NCBI GenBank assembly: GCA_030248225.1
Contig: JASANE010019293.1
Location: forward strand, 1-64,000
Length of the DNA stretch: 64,000 nucleotides
Source: Trileptium ribeirensis
Lineage: Eukaryota; Nematoda; Enoplea; Enoplida; Thoracostomopsidae
Reading direction: 5' to 3'
The notes under the pieces were generated by a model. That model did no database searches. It had not been told where the DNA came from and was given only the letters and a program-made list of their open reading frames with translations. The number at the start of each line of letters is the position of its first letter. The stretch's first letter is position 1. The translations under genes were made by a program, and so were the position numbers. This document shows, piece by piece, positions 31,697-43,800 of the stretch.

Positions 31697-34600
31697 TGAG
31701 ATAAGCAGCAAAAGTCGAAATTTATGAAAATTTATGAAATTGAAAGACCGAAAATATTGGCTCCGGTCCATAACTCCGGAACCGTTGGGAATTCCAAAAT
31801 TTTATACTCAATATTTCTTGTAGCAAATTTCACGGTCTTTCGAATGGGACCGGTTTCGTGGAAATCCGACCCGGATCCACGGACTTAGGGACAAATTAGT
31901 ATATAAGTAAGCTGGTAAAATACATTTAATTAAATAATTCGACGAATTATGGACAGAAAACCGTATGAGTGGTACCGTTAGAATCCCCAGACCCGAGGCT
32001 TTAATTTAAGCCCGGACGGGTCTATCCGCGCCCACTTTTGGGTACCCCATATGAGGATATCAAAATAACGCCCCGACCGGCGTGTCACCCCTCATTAGAT
32101 TCCCCGTATCAAGACGAATCCAAAACTGTATCAAACGTCCCAGAAAAGTCTACCCCGAACTCAGGGGAACCGTTTAAACACCCCGATTTTTGAAAATTTT
32201 GGCATGGACCCTCCCCCGAAAGTTAATTTTCCCCCCTGTAGACCGAATACGGTCCTGTTACATATCGTTTTGTTCGGTCGGACATAGGGAGTCCGAATCC
32301 GAACTTCGTTTGGCCCTCCGGCCATCCCTCAGCGACCCCCACCCTCTCTTTATCCCCTTCGCCTTCGTTTCCTTTCTTTTGTTTACATAGACTGCGTCTT
32401 TCTTCCCAAGTAGTAGTTTCGTGGATCTATGTATATGTATATATATATATAAGTAAGGACTAATGTTAAATTGATATTAAAGCTGAGTGAATAAATAAGT
32501 TAGTGCTGAGTTTATATAAGGTTTTATATAAAAGTGTATTCAGTGCAGAAGTTTACGAAGGTTTCTTATCAGCCGGTCGACTCGCAAGTTTGCGCTGGTG
32601 TCAATATGAAGACTCCTAGTTTAATATAAAGTTTGCCGTTTGATTAGCGCTACCAATTTGTTAAGTCAACAACCCAGTTCATACAAATTCGATATTAAAT
32701 ACTAGTACTGGTCGGACCACTGAAGGTCGAGCCGATGAACGAAGTACACTAAAGCTGATATATATATGTATGTATATATAGATGGTTTCTTGTGGAATTG
32801 CAGGAAGAGTTCAGCTTAATATATAGCAATGGCACAGCTAACAGTATAAATTTGAAAATTTAAAGTTTCTATTAACAGTTTGGTGGTCCATCAAAGACGA
32901 AGCCGACGGTAAACAGTACTGGTATTTGGAGGCTAAGTTTGGAGTCTTATACCAAGTTTAATAAAGTTTCCAGCTGTTTATGTAGAATTTTGTAGTGAGT
33001 TTGAAGGACTTTATATAAAGTTAATATCAACAAAGTCGTAAATTATAGGAATTGTGTAAGGTTTTATATTAAAACTCGGTCCAAATTTTCCGAAAATATG
33101 ATCGGAATGTGACCGATAAGAGTATTGGTTTAATTGAATAAGATTTCGTATAAAATCGGTCCGAAATTTATCGAAAATCGGACCGATAAGACTGTTTGTT
33201 TTAATTAAGCAAGATTGAATCAGAAAATGGACGAAAAGTGCTGAATAAGCACTCCAACCGTCCAAAATTTAAAATTTCAAAAATTTGAAATCTAGTATAA
33301 AAGCAGAGACGCACAAAGTCTCGAGAGTTCAGTATGACTTCGACAGCGCAGAGTTCGGTCGTTTTGCAGACCGGCTCTGGCGCTCTTCGGTTTTCCAGTG
33401 TTCTTGCTTATTGATTGCTTAATATTTACGACTGGTTTTGCGCTTTGGTTCGTGGATGGATGGACGCGTGCGATGGACGACGACCGTGGAACGAAGGACT
33501 GTAAGTGTGGACAGGGAGGCGGTTAGGGTAACCGTATACTTTCGACAGGTAGATTCAAAGCTCGATAGTTAATCCGTAGGATGGAACAGCACGGTAGTAC
33601 GCGTATCAGAGTATAGTGTTCTGCCTCCCCTGTCCACACTTCTCTTTTACATGATAGACCTGCCCGTCCTAGCTCGTCCCAAGGATCCGCTGTCACTGTT
33701 GGCCGTTCACAGTCGGATCAATCCCGAAGTCATACTGGACCTCCCTCGGTCAATGAGTTAGGATACAAACAAACGCGACACTCGCGTCTAGACAAATTTT
33801 ACATGAATCCCTGAGTCGAGGTAGGGTTTTAGAAACTATTCCCTGAGCCGACCGAGGTTAAACAAACATTTTACATGGAAGTATATTGACTAAATCAGAC
33901 GCCTCGACTAGTACTCCGAAGCATCCACGGTCATACTTGGACATGCACGTTTTATCTAAGACTTGATTGAGCTGGTCCTCAAGATTTCAAGTGTTTTTAT
34001 GACTTCTCTAGACGAGAGCCTGTCCAGTTATTTTATTAGGAACTAACTGATATTTATGGATCGATTTCTGTAAGGAACCTGGCACAATGTTATTAACAGG
34101 ATGAATAGCATCAGCGGCAACGTCCGATTGCTCAAATTTCTTGTTGGAGCTTAATTAGATGCCTTGATATATTGTCCCGTGAGCGTGACGGCTCGCCCCT
34201 GCTAAAATAGGAAATCCGGTTTATCTAGAGAACTGTCCCAGGAATTTAGTTGGCATTCTACGCTGATCCCGAGGAGGATCCGAGCTATCGATTTAGCGAT
34301 TAAAACGTCTAAATCTTACATCGGGAGCATAAACCCGATGACCCCAAAGGGGCGCGTTCCCAACAAAATGTGAAAATCTAATTATCTTAGGATCTATCCC
34401 AGGAGCTTTACGCAAATGGTGACAGCTCCTTCGTGGTAATGTCTAGTGACGAATAGGAGCCTAAAACATATCGGTTTCGAGTCGGAAACCGAAACCCGAC
34501 GGCCTTGAAACGGCCTAACCCCAATAGAAAGGTGAAATCAAGATTATAAGTAAAATATTTTAAGAACTTCTCCAGGAATTTCGCTGAAACTTTCGCCGTT

Positions 34601-35175
34601 TCTTCATAGGAATGTCCGCAATTGGACGCCACCATGTAGCCCGACCTTGTCGGATAGGAATCCCAAACCCGACGGCCTGGAAATGGCCTGACCCTGTCAA
34701 AATGTGGAAATATAGTCAAAATTAAAATATTTACGGATTCCCTTCAGGAATCTTGGTGAAACTCCCGCAGTTTCTTCGCAAGCATGTCTGCTTTAAGATA
34801 GTATCATAAACTTTAACTTTATCATGTCGGAATTGCAAACCCGACGGCCCAATAGTGGTCCGCTTGTACCCGAACTTTGCACACTAATATCTGGACATCT
34901 GTTTCAGGAATTTTATCGGTTTTTCTTTTAGATATAGAGGCCCAGCAGGCCTTTCGTTTAAGCTATTGAGCCCGGCAAAGCCGTGGCCCGTTCAAAAGTT
35001 ATAGGCAGTTTAGATCTGACCCGCACCACAGTTGCTCGAATTGCAGTTCAAATTTCATAATACAGACTGTTTCTGTAAGTCTGTTTTGGTCTTGCTTTTC
35101 CACACGTTTTAGCTGGGGAAAGGAAAATATCAAATTCCCCAGTGTTGATAAGTTGCATTAGCAGTGAAAATATTT

Positions 35176-37040
35176 CAGGATTTCAAGATTGTCGAAGCCG
35201 CCCAATGCGACTTCGAGTCTATCGGGTCTCGGCCCGACGGACCATTTTTGTGAGGACCGTTGACCCGGTCTTAGGAATTCGAAGTAGAAGGTCAAACCCA
35301 GCACCCATGCAAAAGTTCGTCGAAAAAAGGCTGGTAATTTAGGAAGATATAGCGAATTGTAGGTTTCCTCCAGCCCCTACGGAATTTAAGCACAAATCTC
35401 GATCGAAAAGTAGGAGACAAATTAGCCTGAAGATATCTACCGAATGGGATTAAGCTAGAAGATTGGCTACGGTTGTCCTATCAACCGGGGCCTTCGTTTA
35501 TCGCCTCGTCTTGTCGAGCAGGAATTGCTCGAGACAACAATTAAATTTTAATACAAAATTGAGCTCGTTTTTGAATGTTTCCCAAGTCCAATCAAGGCAG
35601 GCTTTAGTATTATTAGAGTAGTGCCGATGGCCCACGAGGCCTCGCCTCTGATATTGCTCGTTTCGATTAAAATCATAGGTACAACCCGTATAGTATGTGC
35701 GACAAAATCTAGTATTGGGAAAAGCTCATAATTCGGTCCCAACTCCTGTTTACCGGGACCCCGTAAGTGTCCGAAAGCCAAGACCGCCCCAATCGTTCCT
35801 TTTTTCTGTTGTTGCAACTCAAGATGTTGTATTTGAAGCATTTGTTCCTGCCATGACCCGGATCAAAGAATTTACGAAAATCAGGGCCTGAATTCCACCG
35901 TGCTTGTGGAGTAATCTAGTAGAGAGTAAGGATCAAAATTATGTAGCGTATCTGGATATTTCAGAACAAAAATTTATATCACATTTCAAACTTGTATGTA
36001 TGTATGCGAGTAGGAGAAAATTTCGTATCGTACCGTTGTCGCACACCTAGAAAGAACTTAAGAGTCGTACCGCGGAATATTGCATACTCTTGTCATGATA
36101 TCCTCAAGCATTGTCGTATCCATTATTGTGTTGTGTTGTCATAAGTTAACCGCATCGCTACTAATTGCGAATTCAATTACCTGATCATTATGTACCATAA
36201 GTTTGTGATTTGCATGAGCAAGATGAAGTCTCGCAAACGTCCCGTTGCACGCTCATCCCCGTATCCCCGCCTCGTTCCGCCTTTCGCTTACCTGAACCTA
36301 TTGTGTATCGGAGTACCCAACATTGTCAGCGAATGTAGTACTGAGCCACTAGTTATTTCGATGGCGCCTTCATGATGTCGATAACTAACCGTAGCACCCA
36401 TTAGTACTAATCTTAACTTCACCCACTACTGTTTTTCATGAGTAAGGTAAGCGCAGCTGTCATAAGATAAGGCCTCACAGCATATGCCGTGTTTTGACTC
36501 AGCTGTGTGAGTTCAATGAAAAAGGCGATGACTCCGCGACCCTCCTCCAACCGATGCTCTGCTTATTACGTATTAGCGTGCTATAAATGTGACATAACGC
36601 TATTGTATCTGCCCGTACAATATGTATCTGTCCGCGTACCCGTAAATTTTTGTGTAACTCATCAATAAATGCTCGCTGAAAACCCGAATTGTGTAAGTGT
36701 TTTGTTGACCCACAGTAGCGATAGGAATCGAAGGGGTTTGAAATCCGTCACCCCGATCGACGACCCACGTTCAGGTTTGACACGCGCATCGAAGAAGCAA
36801 ACCTGAGCGTGACTCGCCGATTACAAATTAGTTATTAATCATTGTTGTTGTATATGTACGACTGGTGCGACTCATTAGAAAAGAAAATTTTAAACTCACG
36901 CTGAGCACCCAAACTAGGAAATTAGATACGCGCGGATCCGACGTTAAACGTCTAGGGATTTGTCGGACCCTAGTGGGGGCCACTGGCTAAAACAAAACCA
37001 AATAATTGTCCATTTTTAGAAAGTTAGAAAGAATTTTACA
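35176..37040. other. No gene recognised between large repeat and dispersed repeat
   Basis: Mixed composition. A 97-codon - strand frame at 35841-35548 and some shorter ones have no motif I recognise. A small hairpin (TTGTCGAGCA...TGCTCGAGACAA) lies near 35509-35535. Neither MARCH6 nor CCDC93 exons were found here. Confidence 0.45.
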
Positions 37041-37360
37041 CTTCCCGGGTTGGACGTGGATAGGGAATAGTGGTACGGTCTCTTTGGCCTGTGAGCAGGT
37101 GACGGAGCCGACCTCCCTGGGGACCTCAAAGGTAGTACCTCGTAGACTACGTGCGCAACCCGTCCGGCAGGATCAGAACACATCCTGTGAAGCGCTCCTG
37201 CGGCTTGCTAAGCTCCGTCATTTCTTGGGCCTGACCCGCGTGGGAAAAGACATTCGCGTGATTGAAACCCATCAGGTCCGCCCTTGAAGTCACGATAGCC
37301 GGGGTCGTATGGGCATTACGTTAGGGAAGTGCGTAATGCAGCAGCGTCACGTCGATATTA
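37041..37360 (+). repeat. Dispersed 300-bp repeat, copy 2
   Basis: Same order of blocks as 23741-24037 with several insertions, ending near a TATTATTAC sequence followed by an A/C-run. Both copies start at CTTCC(A/C). Confidence 0.8.
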
Positions 37361-37377
37361 TTACAAGAAAAAAGGAC

Positions 37378-37425
37378 AAAAAAAAAAAAAAAAAACCCCC
37401 CCCCCCCAACCCCCCACCCCGTGTA
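37378..37425. repeat. Poly(A)/poly(C) low-complexity run
   Basis: About 17 A residues directly followed by 12 C residues and more C-rich sequence. It separates the dispersed repeat from the hAT remnant; length is likely to be unreliable in the assembly. Confidence 0.9.
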
Positions 37426-37515
37426 AAAAAATTTTGTTCGAAACTGACCTGCAGCATTTTGTTCTTCGCCCTCGTCCACGCCTTCATAATCAGGCTGTTT
37501 CTCTTTTCTGCGTCG

Positions 37516-38367
37516 TCAAGCTTCTCTGAATTTGGTGCCGATGCCTAATTCAGCGGCGAAATCTTTGGTAGACGCTGCAGCACCTGCATAACCCTCTGTT
37601 TTGTAGCGGTCCAAATACTTAATGGTTGCTTCTACTTCCGTCATTTGCACGTTAATTCCAATGTTTGGACTTTGCAATATTTTGCTAGCTTTATTAATTT
37701 CAAACTGCACATCATAACGAACGCCCAATCAGTCAGATATCCGAGAAGAAAATCTGCTTCGGAAGCAGTTTTGGCGTCTCTTTTTTGCATTGTGCGTTCC
37801 TTCAAAGACTCCAGTGCCTCTAATACGCCAGCGAATTGATACCTTAAAGGCTTTAAAGCATTGATATGACTCTCCCACCTCGTATCAGACAAAGACTTGA
37901 TTGTTATATCAACGTGTTCCTTCAGTATTTCCCACCTTGCTGGTGAAGCGCTAAAAATGACAAAAAGCCGGCCAACAACTCCGAAGAACAAGCTGTAGAC
38001 GTTGTTCAGGCGACACTATTTCAGGCCATACCGCTGGATCATCTGCAAACTGCAATAGAGTAGCCTCCGGTTTCGTACTCGATTCCACCGTTTCGGCAAT
38101 TGCCTCATCATCAGCACCGATTTCAGATGAAGCATGTTGATCGTGGGGCTCAGGCAAAGTATGCCGTGAACTCTCGGGCTCGCGGGAGCGCTTTGACGAT
38201 GATACGGATGGCTCCTGGGACTCAACGTTTGGTTCTGTTGTTGCAAGAGATAGAACAGAAAACAATTCTCTCAATTTTGGTGTTTTCGACAGAATGCCGG
38301 ATAGTCGTTCAAGTGATTGTTTCCTCTCAGCTCTTTTCTGAGCTCCAGTTTTATGCTGGTAAGGCAT
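37516..38367 (-). pseudogene. hAT transposase remnant (ZMYM1-like), internally deleted
   Basis: Three - strand pieces in order: 38367-37951 is a hydrophilic N-terminus starting MPYQHKTGAQKRAERKQ with a Ser/Glu-rich linker; 37991-37641 has FFGVVGRLFVIFSASPARW and SLSDTRWESHINALKPLRY; and 37728-37516 has VRYDVQFEINKASKILQS and an IKYLDRYKTEGYAGA segment. This is the order in ZMYM1/DUF4371-type hAT transposases. The TTF zinc finger and the catalytic part between the N-terminus and FFGVV are missing, apparently by one deletion near 37985, and a frameshift lies near 37730. No terminal repeats were delimited. Confidence 0.85.
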
Positions 38368-40789
38368 TGACAGTTTTGCTATGTAATCAATTGGACTAAC
38401 AAACTAAAAATAAAACTCAAACTATAACGCGGGTAAAACAATAGACAGATATATGCAAGCGCTACTAGTGTTATACGTAACTGCAACTGTCCAGTGCTGT
38501 ACAAACTTGCCCCTACCGCCAGTGGAAGGCGGGACCCGAAAAGGATACGCGCAGCTAATTAAGTTTTCGAAATTTTTGGCACTTCGCGACATTTACGGCC
38601 CTTAAAATTAAAATTTCAAAATCCTGCCGCGGCTCCTTCGGGGCCCGAGCCCCCACTAGGGGGGTAGGGGGTGCAAATGGACTTTATAGCTTAAAATAAG
38701 AAAGCCAAAAATAACGCACCGAATTAATAGTTTAATATGCCCTGATTTAGCTATTGTCTGAAAGACCAAATCACTAGCAATAAGAGATCAATGTCTTTTT
38801 AGACTTAAAATCTTCCTATTAATGTAATACGATACGACAACACCATCTTCGAAACTGCGACATGCCTTGCGATGTACAATAGTATTTACATAAGAGCGTA
38901 TATACAAGAATATATTATAATATGTATATCAGAACATAATAAAAATGTACGATCTCCTTGGATGGTGGTAAATAGACGATGGGTTGTATAGTTGTTCAAC
39001 AAGTTACATGCGTTTATTTCATTGTTTAAATCTACACCGGCTATGTTATTAACCCTGCGAGGTGCTATTATAGTGGGCTGTTATGTTCAGTTTCGTCCAC
39101 CAAGGGACGCTAGACATTTCTCCACCGCGGGACGCTGCGCCGTAGCGTCCTAAATGTTTTCGAAATTCACGTTTATAACGTGTATTAAAATTTGAAATTT
39201 AACAAATTTTCTGTTACCGCCACCTAATGTAAATCATGAATATTCCCATAACCCCTCGCAAAAAGTGTAAATCTTGCCCAGGCATCTGGTTGTATGCGTC
39301 CAATATGCCAACTATTCGTGACCTACAATGTGAAAGGTGACTCTTGAAGATTCTAATTTTTCTATTTAATGCCATTTGTAAATTTAATAAGTTTTTCTAT
39401 ATTGATCAGTTGACGAAGAAATGAAATAACGGAGCACCGTAATTCTTCTGAAAAAAGCTGAAAATAGTCTAGTAGTACAGCCACTTGTGCAGCACTCTGG
39501 TTACTAGTTACATCATTATGCATGCTCTTAAGGGTAACCTTCCTGAGGCACGGACGCGCCTCCCTCTGCGCCAAGCGCGGATCTCCCATCCCAACAGGTC
39601 GTCCATGATCCTGTGCCAAAGATGGCGTTTGTATTTATCAGCTGTCGTTACGCTGGCGTGCAGCTAGTTGAGTTTCTGTTACAGCTACAGTACAAAGATA
39701 TTATTCCTCATTACACCATCGTGCGGCAACCTTTGTTATCGTCACCCTCAGCGGGCAATTTTGAACATTGCTGTTACAAGCCGTGTAACTTCAATCGCAA
39801 TGCTCGCTACAGGTGACGTTAAAAATGCCAACTATCCACGCAGCTTGTAGTGATACCTAAAATCGAAGTTACAGTGTAATGACAACTGCAGTGTAATGAC
39901 ACTGCGGTTCTTCGCGTAACCGTGTGCAGTAGGTGGACGCAGCTTAATGTGAACGACGCATAGCAGTAGAGTGCGCTATAGCTAAATCGATAGGGACAAA
40001 CAAAAACTTCAATGCGAACATATTTTTTAATTTCATAATTTCATACACTTTGATTTAGTAAAGACATATTTATTACTGTGACCAAAGGATCGTTTCACTA
40101 TAATAGCATTCTCACTATAAGCACATCCACTAAAATACGCTCCACTGTACAATACACGCTCCAATATATCATAATTGATTATCACTGTGGAACAAAAATA
40201 CTGGGTTTTCATGGCTCCGTTTCAAAACTTTCTGATCACTGATATACAGCTACTAGTGTTCGTATACATCAATAATTTTTAAACCTACTCATTTATTAAT
40301 AATTACGAATTATTATACACAACGGAATATAAATACATATGCGATAAAATCACAAAAGAATAAGCGCATACAAATGATAGCCTAGCAGATCACGCCAGCC
40401 TACAAGCTCGGAATGAGGAATGGTCAAGTGATCGGATCCACAGACACGAACATGCGTCTCCGCTAATACAACAAGTCGGTATAACCCTACATAAAACTAT
40501 TTCAAAAATCCCCGGGTTTTAAAAAATTTATCCCGCTTGTACCATTTGTCGCCGTAGCATCTTTGAAATCCCTCATTTTCCCTGATATTTTTATCGGATT
40601 CCTAGATTTCCCACGTATCCCCAGGTCAATAAAGATAAAATGGATAATAACTGACACATTTTGTTTCCTGTTTAGCTTGAAGTTGTTCAAATTATTTACA
40701 TAATGATTTTGTCTAATGCCGCTTATCAAACCGTTTTGTTTTGAACGCCTGATCAAACAAAAGTGTATTAAATTTCTGTGCGAACTTAC
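38368..40789. other. No exon recognised; expected CCDC93 3' region
   Basis: The last CCDC93 exons should lie in this direction, but none with correct phase was found. Around 38510-38690 GC-rich sequence with GGGGCCCGAGCCCCC could be the 5' flank of the hAT remnant. The rest is AT-rich. Confidence 0.45.
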
Positions 40790-40827
40790 TGAGCATAAGT
40801 GTCGTAGATCGAATTGAGTAGGTTGAT
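40790..40827 (-). CDS. CCDC93: CCDC93 38-bp exon (last found)
   Basis: Acceptor GTTTTAG and a strong GTAAGT donor bracket 38 bp; phase 0 in, 2 out. It encodes [12 protein letters not shown] and the start of a Gln codon, matching ISLLNSIHENFSQ in the family. Very small, but phase, splice sites and conservation all agree. Confidence 0.9.
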
Positions 40828-43800
40828 CTAAAACTAAATAGTATAAACCGATATCCCATATAGAAGTAAGTTACATATATATAAATACTGTTTGATATTC
40901 GCAATGCTTGATATACAATTGCCGGTATGCCGGCAAATTCGAAATGTGACGTGGACAGTGTAGTGTATAAGTTGAGCTCCTTACAAAAACATAGACCATC
41001 ACTAGCATTTTGGACAATATGTATGTTCCGGCGGGTTCCCTCAAATACGGGTTTACATGAAGTAGGATAAGCCTCAAACAGGGACCACAGGTAATAAAAT
41101 TGCATTTTTTCGCTCAAGAACAGTCTTCTACATACATTGGCGAAAATAGCTAAACAAAAAAGACGAGCACCGTATTATTTAGTTTATTTTTATGTTGACA
41201 GTAATATTTGGCAAATTATCGAATTTCCGTCGTCCAATTCATTTCCGTTGCCGATCAAAAAACTGGGGGTCAAAATTTTACCAGTGGCGTTTTGGGCGGA
41301 CGGGGTGGGGGGTCGGTTGTGGTAGGAGATCGCTCATTTAATGGTAGCAGTCGGCCCAACAGGAACGTGCACACATCCTACAGTCATGAAAACCACAATT
41401 TCTTTATCGCACATATTATGCCAAAATCATACATGTGCAAAAAACTAATTACATATTACTGTGGATCAATTCCCGACCACTGACATAACTTTGAGAACAA
41501 TATTACAACAGTAAATCGCACTGAACTTCCACTTTTGCAGAAAGTTTTTTGACGTTTTCAAAAATTCTGACAGTGACACTTTGCCACTTTCTGCAAAAAG
41601 TGATGTGCGTTAAAAGACCAGTAAAACATAGTGTAGAATAGACCACGACTAACCATTAGAAGAAGGCCGCAGATAATTTCCTTTCACAGCAAGTACCAAA
41701 AACAATTGTGTGGTAATCGTGAAAACAGTAATGGAAGCTGCCGCTTATTAAAATTGTTCGTTAATAATAAATATTTGCCTTATATACTTTTCATCCGGGT
41801 TCGTTTGACGCGTTTTCTCGTGCGACAAATAAATACCCATATGGTAGTGCAACGCAAACGTAAAATACAAACCGACAAACCTCACGCTCCATGTCGTTTC
41901 TTACATCAAGCAGCGTATTGTAGAGCAAGTAAAACTGCTTCGTCTGTTTGTGCTTTGACGCCACTAAAACTAACATTATGTAGTACAATCAGAAACAATC
42001 GAAATCGTAGTTGAATAGCGATAAAGCCTGCGCCATATAAAAACATGACTGGTGTTAAAATATTTTTAAAGTAACGCCAAGACCAAACAAAAAACGAATG
42101 AAGATAAACAAAACCTGTGTCCGTGACTGGTCTGTCTACAGCCCTACGAAAACGGGGGACTTTGGGGGCTCCCATGTTCATTCGCGGCGGAAAACTCAAA
42201 GTGGTAGGGGATAATTATTGCTTAAAAATACTAAATATTCCCATATTTTCATGCAGTTTTACAAGAATGTATTTTCAAGCTAAAAAACGATATTTTAACA
42301 TTATAAATCGTGGTAATTAATGTTTAAAAACCATTTCCAAACAAAAAGCATAAATTTTCAGACATGTTTTTGGAATTAGTTGAACATGGGGGTTTCGACA
42401 GAGTGGGGGGATGGACAGACGGAAATGGGAGAAAATAGCACGAACATGTGAGATGGAAAGTGGGGGTCTCCCCAACTGTGGACAGGCCAGCGTGATAGGA
42501 AATATTTTTCAAAATAACGCCAAGGCCAAACAAACAAAGAAAGAAGATAGAACATAACATATATCCGCGAATGGAAATATTTTTCAAAATAACGCCAAGG
42601 CCAAATAAAAATAAGAAAGAAGGCAAAACAAAACCTATATCGGTGATGGGTATGGTTAGTTTGCTTATTCAAAAACTCTTATTTCTCGCGTTACAGTATC
42701 TTGATCCACTCAGAAATTACAGATTCTTTTAACATTTTATTCTATTACAAACCTTTTCAGTTGTAAATGGCATCACTCTTTACTTACTTTCTAAGACCAT
42801 TGTACAATTTCTACACGTTCGCGAACACTCGCCGTTATGATGGGCACAGTGGGAATCCACGCTTTTGTACATATCATGCGGGGGAGACTTACACTTAGTA
42901 ATATATTTTCGGCTTTCATGTTCTAGAAAACAAGCTAAGCTGTCAATTACTTTGATTGTAGAGCTCCATAAATCGTCGCTGATACTGGTTCAGTTCCGTC
43001 CTCGACGGAATCTCGTCCAACTTTCGCTGTAACACCGACACTTCACGGTTTTTCTTGGCCTGAAAAAATAAATATCTGCAAAAATTTCGACGAATACATG
43101 ACTCCTTTGCTACACATTTTGCTCGTGAATACGTCAATTTCAAATGACTCTACGTCAAATGCTTTCAGCCATTTGATCACCGCTAAAAAGGATTACTGCA
43201 CTGCAGATGGAGACTATTGCTTTTTGTGTATGTGAAAACTCTCCAGCCAAAAAGCGATAATAATTATTCAAATCCATATGCATTATCATCTCTAAGAAAA
43301 AGTGGAACAAGAACGTGTCTGCATTGAACTAGGTAACTAAAATAGAATAGACAAAATAAAATCAGGAAATAATCAACAGCAAGTATGAATATATTGGCAC
43401 TGGACAACAAACATTGTACGACAAAATACTACATCAACGGTGTTAAGTAACAAAAATAAACAATATCCACTGTTACTGTTCTATCTTTCAACATAATTCG
43501 TGGCCACTCATGTAAAAACTCAAGTTTCCACGTAATTCTCCAGATTGGCACGATTCCAATAATCAAAATAAAAGCATTATCATGGTCTGCCGAATATTCA
43601 GCAATAAATAGTTATAAGTGAATTATAGAAACGAATGGGTAACAGAAACTAGCGTAAAACCCAAACCAACGCTGGAACTTCTGTTTATATACGAACTTTG
43701 ACACGTTCGTTTTATAGCACTTACTGTTGCGTGCGAATGTAAGAAATCATTAGTAACAATGTTATTTCCGAGGTTATTTTCAAGTGACTCGCGTACTAAC

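Larger units (their letters stand above)
29655..35175. repeat. Large hairpin-rich repeat, right copy
   Basis: About 5.5 kb in inverted orientation relative to 14715-22400, without the retrotransposon that splits the left copy. From the inner to the outer end it holds a hairpin array (29720-30126), spaced GGCC-type palindromes (30734-31180), a cluster of longer hairpins (31339-31696), an AT-rich middle (32420-33300), a TGTCCACA-bounded block (33507-33638), and four diverged units of roughly 220 bp with CCCGACGGCC and TCCAGGAATTT (34200-34900). No protein-coding frame is recognisable. Family unknown. Confidence 0.88.

Noticed and set aside
14715..35175. Interpretation as one Polinton/Maverick with giant terminal repeats
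   Set aside because: No protein-primed polymerase, integrase, protease or capsid gene lies between the arms; the interior contains MARCH6 exons instead.
35510..35540. EQF-like codons considered as a CCDC93 exon
   Set aside because: They are produced by a small hairpin and run into a stop after seven more codons.
39362..39619. - strand frame with FLRQ and a partial match to the next expected CCDC93 exon
   Set aside because: Possible acceptors give the wrong phase after the 38-bp exon, there is no pyrimidine tract, and residues around FLRQ do not match.
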